A stretch of DNA of 28,883 nucleotides from a virus: positions 1 through 28,883 of IMG/VR virus record IMGVR_UViG_3300045303_000104; one strand, written 5' to 3'. Made by a program: the position numbers and the translations under genes. Every line of letters starts with the position of its first letter. The first letter of the stretch is position 1. Below the pieces are notes generated by a model. It made no database searches and had not been told where the DNA came from. It saw nothing but the letters and a program-made list of their open reading frames with translations. Below, piece after piece: positions 18,343-26,656 of the stretch.

Positions 18343-18724
18343 TGTTGACCACCCACGGCTTTTTGTTCCACGGTACGAATGACATTATCTCGTCCATCGT
18401 TGGAAACACGCCTTCGAACTTGATTGCCCTGTCGTCTATCATGACAAACGCGGCTGGCTTCTCAGTCGGGAATTCTATCTCGGCTATCACGTCCCGCTCA
18501 AGGCCCCAACGTTCTAGCGCGTCCCGCATCGCCCATATGCCGTTGAACATATGCGAGCGCGACGAGAATATGCACACGTTGAACGTCTTCACGGCTTCAC
18601 GCAGAAACTCGATAGCGCCGGGAACGGGTGGGTCGCTTACCTTGTCCGCTCCCTGCCAACCGCTTGTCACGTAGCTGTGCAGCACGCCATCGAAATCTAC
18701 GCACAAAGTCAGTTTCTTATTCAT
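18329..18724 (-). CDS. HAD-superfamily phosphatase, phage replication-module type
   Basis: The 131-residue protein shows all HAD motifs: DFDGV (nucleophile D10 and acid/base D12), the serine of motif II in FSSRS (54-55), a motif III lysine in TEKPAA (K89) and motif IV IDDRA (D97, D98). This is the size of small phage HAD phosphatases such as 5' nucleotide or polynucleotide 3'-phosphatases; the substrate cannot be told. It overlaps the primase stop by a few bases, so it is co-translated with replication genes, in line with a role in nucleotide or DNA-end processing. Confidence 0.82.
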   Translation of the reverse strand: MNKKLTLCVDFDGVLHSYVTSGWQGADKVSDPPVPGAIEFLREAVKTFNVCIFSSRSHMFNGIWAMRDALERWGLERDVIAEIEFPTEKPAAFVMIDDRAIKFEGVFPTMDEIMSFVPWNKKPWVVNNAVK

Positions 18725-20813
18725 CTGTGTCGTCCTCCCCTTCGGGTCGCGGTGGTAGTTCCATACGTGCGGGGTTATATGGCAAGCTTGTATCGACTTC
18801 GATCAGAGAGAACTGATGCATCTTGCTTTCCGTGTCTAGCACCATGGCAAAGCGCTGCCCGTCAGGCGCGACATACGGGTGTGTGATGTTACCACGCTGG
18901 AATAGGATGCGCAGACCTTCGCCTAGCGACTTGACGGACCTGTCGTTGAACGGCGAATTGTCCGCTATGACCAAAGCCGCCTGAGATACTGCCAACGTGT
19001 TTCTGTGATGGGCTAGCATATGGTCGCCAATCATTGTCACGTATGACGCGTTGGTCGAAGCCATGGCGTTCTTAATGTCGATCTTCATGGGTGTTGGGTA
19101 GCCCTGTCCATTGGACGCGCGTAGGATGCGCCGTTCCCACCACGTGAGCATCCCTTTCGGGCCGTAGCTGCACTTGCTGATACGTGTTGAGAAGTAGTTG
19201 TCATTGCGGCCTTGTATGGCTATGTCCGTTGGCGTCTGTGGCAACACGTTGGCTGCAATTCGCGCGCTCGATACGATTGCCCCCGCGCCCACACTTAGGT
19301 CCGCGCTGTCAGGATCAAGGTCCTTGCGCTGTAACAGGTTCTTGCCCGTGTGGTGGCTGACCAGAACAGAAAGATTGAGGCTGTACGCAATCGCGTTTAG
19401 ATGCACCATCGCTTCGCTCATTTGCGCGTTGTCGTTCTCATTTATGCCGCGTAGCATCTTGCGCAACGGATCAAAGAACATGGCCTTCACGTTGGGGTGT
19501 TTTTCCTTGTAGTTGGACAGGTAGCGCACCGTGTCCTCGGGTACGCGCATCTTCCTGTCAACCAGTTCGACCAATGTCAGCTGTTTGTTATTCTGGCTCA
19601 GTACATGGAAGTGCTGCGATACGTGGCCCCAATCCATGCCATATGCCGTACACGTTACCTCTGCCCTGCCCGATATGATAGCCCGGCTGTCCTCCGGATT
19701 GTACAGCATCGTGTCGAAGGGCGACGGTATGGCGTGCGGCCCAAACATCTTGCCGTATGCGGCATGAGCGGCGAGTGCGATCAACCACGCTGATTTGCCT
19801 ACACCGTTCGGGCCAACGAAGACTGTCACTTCGCCCCGTATCAGCAACGGATGCACCAGCCAATCGGTCAGGGGGATGCGTCCCGGCTCTAGAAGCGTGT
19901 CCTCTTCGTCCTCCCGATAGACCAGCGGGGTGGCTGCCACGGTGGTAGCCGGCGTGAACGTCACGCCTTCCATGATCTTGTCAGGGTCGCGCGAGCCTGT
20001 TTCACCAATTGCGTACGCTTCCGCGTTTTCGACCTTGCGCTTTAGCTCGTCAGGCGCCCATGGGGGCATACAGCGCGGATTGAAATGCTCCAGCATCAAT
20101 AGGGTGGTTGTCGGCTCGCTTAGCCCGTAGTCGCGTACGCCCATGCAAGCGACGTTATACGTATGGGTATCTCCACCCTGCCCTTCGATTGCAGGCTCAA
20201 CGCGTTTGAGGTATTCGATATACAAAGGTATAGCTTTTTCACTGTCGGCATGGCCATTGAGCCGTTCCTTACGCTCTCTGACAGGCTTGAGTAGCGACAA
20301 GAGAGCTTGCGGTAATTCGGCAATTGCTTGGTCATGGTATAGCTCATACGAGCCGCCGCTTTCGATTGCGAACGAGCCCGGCGCTATGCCGTAGCCATTC
20401 TCGCATCGTACGTCCACGCTCGGCACTAGCCCTTGCATGTTCGCGAACGTCATCCCCCTAGGCAATCGGAAGTACGCTTGCAAACCACCTGATGCTGTCC
20501 TGACGACAAGCGTGTCCAGCGTCCCGCCAATGGCTATGTAGTTGGCCAGTGCGGAATGCCCGAATTTCTGGTCCCATTTGGTATCTATGTCGAAGATGAT
20601 CAGCCCGTTGCCGCCGCTGCCGCACAATACGCCAATGTTTAGCTCGTGGTGCGGGTTGACCGGATCGCGCCATAGCTGTGTGATCTTCTCAGGGTCGTCA
20701 GTCGCTAGCTCCGGGAAACTAACCGTTGGCCGCTTGCCGCCGAATGGTAGCGGGAAGATTTTAATGCCGCGTCTTGCGAACGCCAGCGCTTCGGCCAATA
20801 CAGCCATGGCCAT
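18717..20813 (-). CDS. Primase-polymerase / AAA helicase fusion (PrimPol plus RepA-like ATPase)
   Basis: Residues of about 5-170 match the bifunctional primase-polymerase domain: GIKIFPLPFGGKRP, the metal-binding FDIDTK (D75, D77), RTASGGLQAYF (108-115) and SVDVRCENGYGIAPGS. Residues of about 310-560 form a RecA/RepA-like ATPase with Walker A GPNGVGKS (334-341, K340), Walker B AMFFDPL (D448) and SVLVSHHTGKN. Such fusions prime and unwind phage DNA. The histidine usually found in the SGG-x-H motif is glutamine here (Q112), encoded CAA. A second ATG two codons downstream is an equally possible start. The upstream small gene ends three bases before. Confidence 0.85.
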   Translation of the reverse strand: MAMAVLAEALAFARRGIKIFPLPFGGKRPTVSFPELATDDPEKITQLWRDPVNPHHELNIGVLCGSGGNGLIIFDIDTKWDQKFGHSALANYIAIGGTLDTLVVRTASGGLQAYFRLPRGMTFANMQGLVPSVDVRCENGYGIAPGSFAIESGGSYELYHDQAIAELPQALLSLLKPVRERKERLNGHADSEKAIPLYIEYLKRVEPAIEGQGGDTHTYNVACMGVRDYGLSEPTTTLLMLEHFNPRCMPPWAPDELKRKVENAEAYAIGETGSRDPDKIMEGVTFTPATTVAATPLVYREDEEDTLLEPGRIPLTDWLVHPLLIRGEVTVFVGPNGVGKSAWLIALAAHAAYGKMFGPHAIPSPFDTMLYNPEDSRAIISGRAEVTCTAYGMDWGHVSQHFHVLSQNNKQLTLVELVDRKMRVPEDTVRYLSNYKEKHPNVKAMFFDPLRKMLRGINENDNAQMSEAMVHLNAIAYSLNLSVLVSHHTGKNLLQRKDLDPDSADLSVGAGAIVSSARIAANVLPQTPTDIAIQGRNDNYFSTRISKCSYGPKGMLTWWERRILRASNGQGYPTPMKIDIKNAMASTNASYVTMIGDHMLAHHRNTLAVSQAALVIADNSPFNDRSVKSLGEGLRILFQRGNITHPYVAPDGQRFAMVLDTESKMHQFSLIEVDTSLPYNPARMELPPRPEGEDDTDE

Positions 20814-20816
20814 TAC

Positions 20817-21059
20817 TCAGGTCAGCTGGATAAGTCGGTACGATCCTACGGCACGCCCAAGGACAAGCCTATAGCTTGATCCTTTGCGTAGCTCGCTTTT
20901 GTTTACCCTGCCGTTGTACGGCCCCATGCCGTTGCCGCCGACCTCTGCCAGTCCTAAATACTGCAAGATGGTCGCGGCTGGCACGTCGATACCAAGCCCG
21001 ACATGCAGCATGTACTTGACAATGGCGTCACACGTTGGCCGGTTATCCCTAGCCGTCAT
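20817..21059 (-). CDS. Small hypothetical protein between polymerase and primase
   Basis: I use the ATG at 21059, which overlaps the polymerase stop as ATGA; a longer frame from 21140 would overlap the polymerase by 85 bases. The 80-residue product has a helical first half (CDAIVKYMLHVGLGIDVPAATILQYLGL) and a basic, beta-like second half (VNKSELRKGSSYRLVLGRAV), which could be a small DNA-binding fold of winged-helix type. That reading is only an impression. Its place between polymerase and primase suggests a replication accessory role. Confidence 0.65.
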   Translation of the reverse strand: MTARDNRPTCDAIVKYMLHVGLGIDVPAATILQYLGLAEVGGNGMGPYNGRVNKSELRKGSSYRLVLGRAVGSYRLIQLT

Positions 21060-23290
21060 TTCGTGTAGCGGTCGCCCGACCATACCGAAGCCGCCAGCGG
21101 AAAGTCCTGAGCCCACGAGGGAAGTTGTGTCAGAAGCCATTTGTAGTACCTCTCATGGTCTTCGGGACGGTCATACCAACGGGTCTTGATCAGCGACAGC
21201 AACTCGTCATGCACTGTCAGAACAACTTCGTACCCGGCCTTTTCGGCTCTTACTATGGCTGGCGCTAAAAAGTCTCTGGCGGTTCCCTGAACGATATTTT
21301 CGCACTGGTAGCCACCGTATAACGCCTTTTTAACCCACTGTTTCGTATCGCTTAACCCGTAGAAACGAACGCCCCGGCGCGAATGCGGGACGATCTTGTA
21401 ACCCAACTTGAGTAACACGTCAAGCTCGAAAGGAAACAGACTATCAACGTCAACATATTGAATTCCATCCCAAATCCGTTCTTCTACTACGGTCGCTATA
21501 TGCGGCTGTGCATACATCAGAACGCGACCGGAAGGCAGCCGGCAATACAAGTAGTTGCCATCGCAGAAATAGGTAGCCTTGCCACTATACACAGGCACTT
21601 CCAAGCCCGGTCGATCTACAGCGTTGATTGCCGCGTCCTGTAAATCCCACCATGCCGCTACTTGCAAAGGATTGGTCTTACGCCAGCCAAGTACGGCGAT
21701 CTTGATCGCTGTCCAAATATGCTCTTCCAGCCCAAACGTGTCGCGTGCGTGTGGAAACCTCTTGGCCACGCCATCCCATATCTCGGCTGACGTTGTATTT
21801 GCAATGGCGGCTGCCAGCTTCGGTATCTTGATCAGGTAGTTGTTGGCAGCTGTCAGAAACGCACCCACACCACCCTGAAATCCGCATTGTAATTCAATCA
21901 CTTTGCCAATCTGTCTGAGCGGCTTCGTGATCTGCTCAACTTCCAGATTGAAAGCGCGGGCGTAGGCCAGCTTGTATAGATCGGGGCCAATGCCAGCATC
22001 AAAATCACGAAACGCTTGTAGCTTCCACGTCTCATTAGCCAGCCATGCATTGATCCGGCCTTCTATGTTTGCGAAGTCTCCGCCGACAAACATATACGTG
22101 TCGTCAGGCACGGCTATCGTTGACCGCAAGCCCTTTGCCATCCACGCCAACGTTGACAGCCCACCTTGGCTGTCGCCGTTGGCCAGCTTCGGCGGGCCTA
22201 GTAGCTCGATCATGTCGTACACTTCATTGATCGGTCGCGTGGCGTCTCGCGTGATCCCAACTACCCACGCAACAAGCGCGGCTTCATCTTCGTCAGATAC
22301 ACGGACATAGTTTTGGGGCTGCACCACCCTGCCGGCCCAACGCATTGTCTGTTGCGCGCCGCCGAACTGTAGCCAGCCGCGCCCGCGTGCGTCAGCCCCT
22401 ACGGAGCCCTTGATCACTTTGTATTTGGCTGTGCTCGTCTTGCCGGTGGTCGAACGCACTTCAATTGTGTCGGCCGCATCATCGTCGCCGGCAGCCTCGC
22501 ATAAGTCCAAGAGCCGCTGCCGCTCGCCTTTCTTCAAACTCGTTGCTGCTATGTTTCGGCTCTGTAGCCAAGCCGTGATCCGCGCAATCTGCGTGGCCTT
22601 TGTGACCTGTCCACCTGTCAGTCGGGAAATCTCTTCGTTGGCCTTGAGCTTGGCGTAATCGACAAGTTCAATCGCACGCCCCACAAATACCATGTCGTGC
22701 GGTATGCCGCGATCATTGATGCGCTGATCAATGTGCCATAGTGCAAGCTCGTCAGGCGTAAGCTCCGGGAGTACCATGTTGGCGTGACGTTCAACGTGTA
22801 CGTCTTGGTCACAATAGTCTTCCTGCCGTAGCATGTCGGCCGGGTCTTCATGCCATGTTCCGTTCTTTCGTGGCTTGCTCAGCTTGAGCATGAGGCTATG
22901 CCCGCTCATGTCTTTCTTCGGCAAGCCTAGAACCTCTGCCAGCTGTTCAAGGCTGCCCGGCAGATTGCACGCGTACGCCCGTATCATCAGATCAGAGCAT
23001 TGTTCGATCTGTAAGACAGGCAACCACGGACAATCTCGCACTAGCGTGTCGTTCCAAATGACCCTTTCAAAAGGGCCATGTGCAACAACGCGTTTGCCAG
23101 CTAGTACGTGGTCAATAAGTTTTCTAGGTGGTGTCTCGCGATACGGTCGCCAGCGTTCTATTGGGCTGTACCCAACACAGTACGACGCGACCGTGACCTG
23201 TGTGCTTGGGTCAGCCGCGTAGCGATACGCGCCAACCTTTTTCAGATTGGCGCGTGATCGCGTCTCAAAGTCTAGAACTAGGTCGTCCAC
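21056..23290 (-). CDS. Phage-type family A DNA polymerase with 3'-5' exonuclease
   Basis: The 744-residue protein opens with an exonuclease domain: LDFET (D7, E9), AHGPFERVIW and YCDQDVHVE (exo III region, near 158-166). The polymerase motifs follow: motif A GGDFANIEGR (catalytic D405), motif B PLRQIGKVIELQCGFQGG (K463) and motif C TVHDE (D695, E696). This is the compact polymerase of DUF2815/DUF2800-type phage replication cassettes and lacks the 5'-nuclease of bacterial Pol I. The motif B position usually tyrosine is phenylalanine (F471). It starts one base from the end of the upstream small gene and overlaps the next one by ATGA. Confidence 0.92.
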   Translation of the reverse strand: MDDLVLDFETRSRANLKKVGAYRYAADPSTQVTVASYCVGYSPIERWRPYRETPPRKLIDHVLAGKRVVAHGPFERVIWNDTLVRDCPWLPVLQIEQCSDLMIRAYACNLPGSLEQLAEVLGLPKKDMSGHSLMLKLSKPRKNGTWHEDPADMLRQEDYCDQDVHVERHANMVLPELTPDELALWHIDQRINDRGIPHDMVFVGRAIELVDYAKLKANEEISRLTGGQVTKATQIARITAWLQSRNIAATSLKKGERQRLLDLCEAAGDDDAADTIEVRSTTGKTSTAKYKVIKGSVGADARGRGWLQFGGAQQTMRWAGRVVQPQNYVRVSDEDEAALVAWVVGITRDATRPINEVYDMIELLGPPKLANGDSQGGLSTLAWMAKGLRSTIAVPDDTYMFVGGDFANIEGRINAWLANETWKLQAFRDFDAGIGPDLYKLAYARAFNLEVEQITKPLRQIGKVIELQCGFQGGVGAFLTAANNYLIKIPKLAAAIANTTSAEIWDGVAKRFPHARDTFGLEEHIWTAIKIAVLGWRKTNPLQVAAWWDLQDAAINAVDRPGLEVPVYSGKATYFCDGNYLYCRLPSGRVLMYAQPHIATVVEERIWDGIQYVDVDSLFPFELDVLLKLGYKIVPHSRRGVRFYGLSDTKQWVKKALYGGYQCENIVQGTARDFLAPAIVRAEKAGYEVVLTVHDELLSLIKTRWYDRPEDHERYYKWLLTQLPSWAQDFPLAASVWSGDRYTK

Positions 23291-23674
23291 CTAGCCTGCC
23301 GGCTTATCAGCAATGCGTTTGGCAGATGCTTGCGCTTCGGGCGAATTGCTGTGCTTGATACGCTCGTGGTCGGCTGTCTCGGCTTCGGGCTCTTTGTACA
23401 AGAACGCGCGCACTGCACAGTCCTTGCTCTCCAAGAGCTTGCGGAGCATGACCGTCCGCTCCGGATTGCTCGGCAGCACGACACACAGGCTTTCAGCAAG
23501 GTCGCCGAAAGGCCGGCTGATTTCTTTCAGATCGTCGCGCAAATGCCCATACGCAAAGAATTGCAACATTCTGTCTCGTGGCATATGTGTCTTCCTCTTT
23601 CTCTTAGGGTGGCTGGCCAGCATCCTGTCCCAACCTTCGCGTTCGGCCAGCGTTCTAACGCTTGGTTTTTCCAT
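23291..23674 (-). CDS. Acb2/Tad1-hairpin-like protein, possible anti-CBASS sponge
   Basis: The 127-residue product has a basic N-terminus (residues 1-35), a core at about 36-90 and an acidic tail. The core FFAYGHLRDDL, RPFGDLAESL, LPSNPERTVMLRKLLESK, DCAVRAFL belongs to a family widespread in phages whose pattern (F-x-Y start, lA helix, P-x-x-E-R, LrkLle, avrA) resembles the Acb2/Tad1 hairpin family. Acb2 proteins soak up cyclic nucleotides made by CBASS defence. The relation is judged by eye, and function is inference. Two starts are possible: ATG 23674 with AGGA in CACACAGGAAAC, or ATG 23584 with GAGGAAG six bases upstream, giving 97 residues and a family-like length. It sits between the SSB and polymerase genes. 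Confidence 0.6.
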   Translation of the reverse strand: MEKPSVRTLAEREGWDRMLASHPKRKRKTHMPRDRMLQFFAYGHLRDDLKEISRPFGDLAESLCVVLPSNPERTVMLRKLLESKDCAVRAFLYKEPEAETADHERIKHSNSPEAQASAKRIADKPAG

Positions 23675-23695
23675 AAACGTGTTTCCTGTGTGGGC

Positions 23696-23731
23696 GGCGG
23701 GGCTGGCGCATTGGCCTACACCAGCCCCGCC
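23696..23731. promoter_or_regulatory. Perfect GC-rich hairpin upstream of the Acb2-like gene
   Basis: GGCGGGGCTGG (23696-23706) pairs perfectly with CCAGCCCCGCC (23721-23731) around a 14-base loop. On the minus-strand transcript it follows the single-strand-binding gene by 38 bases and ends a few bases before the CACACAGGAAAC ribosome site of the next gene. No U tract follows. It could be an attenuator, an RNA-processing or mRNA-stability element. Confidence 0.6.
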
Positions 23732-23769
23732 TTAACCGGGTCGCGGAAACTCCCGCCGCGCTCAGCCGG

Positions 23770-24636
23770 TTATCTCAGTGACGACAGGTCGTATGGATCA
23801 GCCGCCACGGTGGTGTGCTGCATCCCGCTGTAGAGCGGATTGGGCGGGGGCGGCGGCACGAAACCACCCGGAGACGGAGCCATCGGAATGCCCGGCTGTG
23901 GGGGCCTGTAGGGCAGCCCACCCGGCACTGGCGGCGCAAGGCTTGCCAGCGCACCCGGATTGATTATCGGGGGCTTGACGTTGGCGTGAGCGAAGACTTG
24001 CCTAGGGTCCACGCCACCACCGGACAGGTTCGTGTCGTCACCGATTATCATCACAGCCTGTAGTCCGAAGCTGACGCCTTTCTTCGGCTGTGGCGGGCTC
24101 TTACCATAGCCATACGCGTTGACCACGAGAATAGCCCATACGCCGGGATACACTCGTGACCTGTCGGTGATTGGGTTCTTCTGGTAATCCACGATGCTCG
24201 GCTGGAATTTGCTCGTGTGGTTCACATAAAACAAGCCGGGCGTGAAGCCTTCAAACTTCATGCTCTTGTGAGCACAGTCGTGGAACGGGTTTTCCAAGCC
24301 GCTATAGCCGGGAGGCGTCAGATGCGGATTATAGTGGTCGGAAAACATTTCGTTACAGATACGGTAATACTCGGCGTAGTAGATCGCCCAGTCAGTGAAC
24401 GGGCTGTACAGAGCACATACGCTGTACTTGGGCGTGCCTGCCGGATTGTTTGACGGGGCCTTCGGATCATACAGCGTGTCGCAAAAGGCCAGCCGAACGG
24501 GACCAGACGAGATCAGCCGGTTTTCACCGGGCAGCATCACTGTCGGGTTGTTCTGGCATATCTCGCGTACCCACGGGTCGCCAACCTTGCTGTTGGTCAT
24601 GAAGGTCGCGCCGTCCATAAAAGTTGAGCCTGCCAT
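23770..24636 (-). CDS. DUF2815 single-stranded DNA-binding protein with proline-rich tail
   Basis: The 288-residue protein contains the DUF2815 pattern: GPVRLAFCDTLYDPK, KYSVCALYSP, the long region to VYPGVWAILVVNAYGYG and KKGVSFGLQAVMIIGDD, then GGG-x-DP. The family is regarded as an OB-fold, T7 gp2.5-like single-strand-binding protein of phage replication modules. After about residue 220 the chain becomes a disordered proline-rich tail (VPGGLPYRPPQPGIPM, FVPPPPPNP) and does not end in the usual acidic tip. GGA five bases before the ATG at 24636 supports that start; further methionines at residues 7 and 13 are possible. The nuclease gene lies just upstream. Confidence 0.82.
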   Translation of the reverse strand: MAGSTFMDGATFMTNSKVGDPWVREICQNNPTVMLPGENRLISSGPVRLAFCDTLYDPKAPSNNPAGTPKYSVCALYSPFTDWAIYYAEYYRICNEMFSDHYNPHLTPPGYSGLENPFHDCAHKSMKFEGFTPGLFYVNHTSKFQPSIVDYQKNPITDRSRVYPGVWAILVVNAYGYGKSPPQPKKGVSFGLQAVMIIGDDTNLSGGGVDPRQVFAHANVKPPIINPGALASLAPPVPGGLPYRPPQPGIPMAPSPGGFVPPPPPNPLYSGMQHTTVAADPYDLSSLR

Positions 24637-24661
24637 GGTATCCTACTTTCTGGTTTATGAG

Positions 24662-25951
24662 CTATGGTTTCTGAGCTATAGGTACATAGTCGATCAGTGC
24701 TGCTACGTTGATTTCTGGTCGTCTATCCTCCCTGTCTACGAGCACCATATTGCCACTCGTGTCTTTGATTGTCAACGTGGCGATAGCCTCATTGACTTTC
24801 TCAACCTCTTTCTTCGAGCCTGTCCTGCCAACGCGTTCGTACACAGCTTGACGCGCCATTTCCTTCGTGTCGGTTATCGTCAGCAAACCCTCTTTCAGAA
24901 AAGCCGTTGCTGGTATGCCCGTGATTGCTTGCAAGTGGCCGGCTATGACACGTGGTTCACCGTTCCATTTGGACCGGGCCTGCGCATAAACGAGTTTCTT
25001 GTTTGGTATCGCCACGCCTCTACGTGCTAGAGCAATGGCCTGTTTGAACACAGCTTCAAGCCATTCCTCTACCATGTCTCGCATCGACAATATGTCAGCA
25101 ATGCGTTCTACGGATAACTCCGCCACGACGGGCAGTCCAGTCTGTTGCAGCGTGGATATATTGTTATATGTCGGTAGCACAGAGCGCATACGGTGCTGCT
25201 CCGCTTCGGGACATGCCGAAATGGCGGGACACCACCGGCAATATCTCCCCGGAACAATCGAAGGAATGCGCTCTTTGGTCTTAGCAATAGCGAAATTAAC
25301 TTCGCCAATAAACTGGTCAAGCCTATCGTCGCGGCACGTCCACTCTCGCATTGCCCCGTCACGGTGGAAACCTCTTGGCTGGAGGATCATCATACGGTAC
25401 ACGGTCTTACCCGAATTACACAAGCCCTGTCGGCGTAGCTCCTGCCGGCTACCTACGGCGTAGAACATCAGTTGGCTGTTCTCGGTCACGTCAACCGCTA
25501 CGCCGGAACCGTGCTTGAAATCGCATACGATCATCATGTCAAGATTGGGGACATAGATCGTCACGTCGGACGTTCCGCCGCAATCGTCGCCATCGGTGGT
25601 CGGGAACACGAAGCGACATTCAAGGTACACGGTCAGATCAGGTTGGTACGCTTCGATTAGGTCTGATACGAAGTCCAACGCAGCCTGAACGCTGTCCAAA
25701 CGTATTTCCTCTGTGTCGTGCCTGTGCGTCCAATTCAGCCCTGCCATGATCTTAGCTTCATGGGCTGACGCGTAGCTGTTCAACAACGCGTACTCCAGAA
25801 GCTCGTGAGCCTCTTCGCCGTCCAGAGCATACGTTGACGCTATGCCGGCAGGCATCCCGGCCGCACGCTGTATCGAACCGTAGCAGTGCATCCACCTGTG
25901 AGAGCTAGATGCGCTGAATAGGCTGTGCGTACGGCCGGAATGATCAGTCAT
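24662..25951 (-). CDS. DUF2800 Fe-S PD-(D/E)XK nuclease (Cas4/RecB-like)
   Basis: The 429-residue protein has the opening SASSSHRWMHC (C23), common to Cas4/AddB-like nucleases, then the nuclease core: E111, GGTSDVTIY (D129), CDFKHGSG (D144, K146) and NSQLMFYAV (Q160, Y164). Three cysteines follow in YCRWCPAISACP (C238, C241, C247), which with C23 can hold a 4Fe-4S cluster. The C-terminal 180 residues are helical and unassigned. DUF2800 genes are usual partners of DUF2815 and family A polymerase genes in phages, with a presumed role in processing DNA ends for recombination. The start overlaps the end of the upstream small gene by ATGA. Confidence 0.84.
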   Translation of the reverse strand: MTDHSGRTHSLFSASSSHRWMHCYGSIQRAAGMPAGIASTYALDGEEAHELLEYALLNSYASAHEAKIMAGLNWTHRHDTEEIRLDSVQAALDFVSDLIEAYQPDLTVYLECRFVFPTTDGDDCGGTSDVTIYVPNLDMMIVCDFKHGSGVAVDVTENSQLMFYAVGSRQELRRQGLCNSGKTVYRMMILQPRGFHRDGAMREWTCRDDRLDQFIGEVNFAIAKTKERIPSIVPGRYCRWCPAISACPEAEQHRMRSVLPTYNNISTLQQTGLPVVAELSVERIADILSMRDMVEEWLEAVFKQAIALARRGVAIPNKKLVYAQARSKWNGEPRVIAGHLQAITGIPATAFLKEGLLTITDTKEMARQAVYERVGRTGSKKEVEKVNEAIATLTIKDTSGNMVLVDREDRRPEINVAALIDYVPIAQKP

Positions 25952-26211
25952 GATACGGGCTCGCCCAAGCTCTGGAAGGACGGCATGACAGGCGTGCTGA
26001 CGCCAAACGAATTGAGCACAGCCGCCGCCATGTCACAGTAATATTCTTTCTCGCTGGCCGGCAAGTCCGGCCAGTTCTTGTCTCTGTAGAGCATCGGGTG
26101 ACGGTGTGCCGGATCATCGTCGGCAACGCGTTTCTTGCGTAGGCCGAACAACGCCACACCGCCCGTGAGTATGTCGTTTACGTCGGCCGATATGGTAATC
26201 GGGTTTTTCAT
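25948..26211 (-). CDS. Small hypothetical protein upstream of the DUF2800 nuclease
   Basis: I choose the ATG at 26211, two bases after the stop of the upstream gene; the longer frame from 26262 overlaps that gene by 49 bases. The 87-residue product contains ITISADVNDILTGGVALFGLRKKR, a histidine- and aspartate-containing patch (ADDDPAHRHPML) and a helix (SEKEYYCDMAAAVLNSFGV). No family is recognised. Translational coupling to the nuclease by ATGA suggests they act together. Confidence 0.68.
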   Translation of the reverse strand: MKNPITISADVNDILTGGVALFGLRKKRVADDDPAHRHPMLYRDKNWPDLPASEKEYYCDMAAAVLNSFGVSTPVMPSFQSLGEPVS

Positions 26212-26213
26212 GG

Positions 26214-26594
26214 CTAGCCGGGCGGCACGTACGCGTGGTTCCCGAAAGCCTGCTCCAGCCATGCCAGCTGTTCCGGGTTGGCATCCTGTACCCGGCTCAG
26301 CTGTAACTGGTTCAGCACTTTTTTGACGCCAGCAACCTGATGACCGGCACGTGCATACGCGTCCATCAGGCGCAACACGTTGTCCATCTGAGGGTTGCCA
26401 GAGCCGGCTGGCGGCGCGGCTGGCGCGGGCGGGGGCGGCATGGCAGCGGGAGCCGGGGGCATCGCCGGCATCGTGGCAGCGGGCCGCGCGGGCATCCCTG
26501 TGGGAGCACCGCCTGTCCCCGCGTGGCCCATGGCAAGAGCCATCATCGCTTGCGCGACGTTGGGGTCATCGGTCCCAAACATGAAACGAGGCAT
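26214..26594 (-). CDS. Hypothetical protein with proline/alanine-rich linker
   Basis: The ATG at 26594 has AGGAG about ten bases upstream and is favoured over a GTG at 26627 that would add eleven residues. The 126-residue product has an N-terminal helix (DDPNVAQAMMALAMGH), a low-complexity linker of P, A, M and G (about residues 30-65, with runs such as AAMPPPPAPAAPPAG) and a C-terminal helical domain (MDNVLRLMDAYARAGHQVAG, VLNQLQLSRV). This two-part layout with a flexible linker suggests an adaptor between other proteins. The function is not known. Confidence 0.72.
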   Translation of the reverse strand: MPRFMFGTDDPNVAQAMMALAMGHAGTGGAPTGMPARPAATMPAMPPAPAAMPPPPAPAAPPAGSGNPQMDNVLRLMDAYARAGHQVAGVKKVLNQLQLSRVQDANPEQLAWLEQAFGNHAYVPPG

Positions 26595-26656
26595 TCTGTT
26601 ATCACTCCTGTTTTCTGGTTTCTGCACCTACTCGGTAACAAAGATTTTGAGCCTTG

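Noticed and set aside
24395-25030. Plus-strand frame of 211 codons
   Set aside because: It lies opposite the SSB and nuclease genes, crosses their boundary and shows no protein family pattern.
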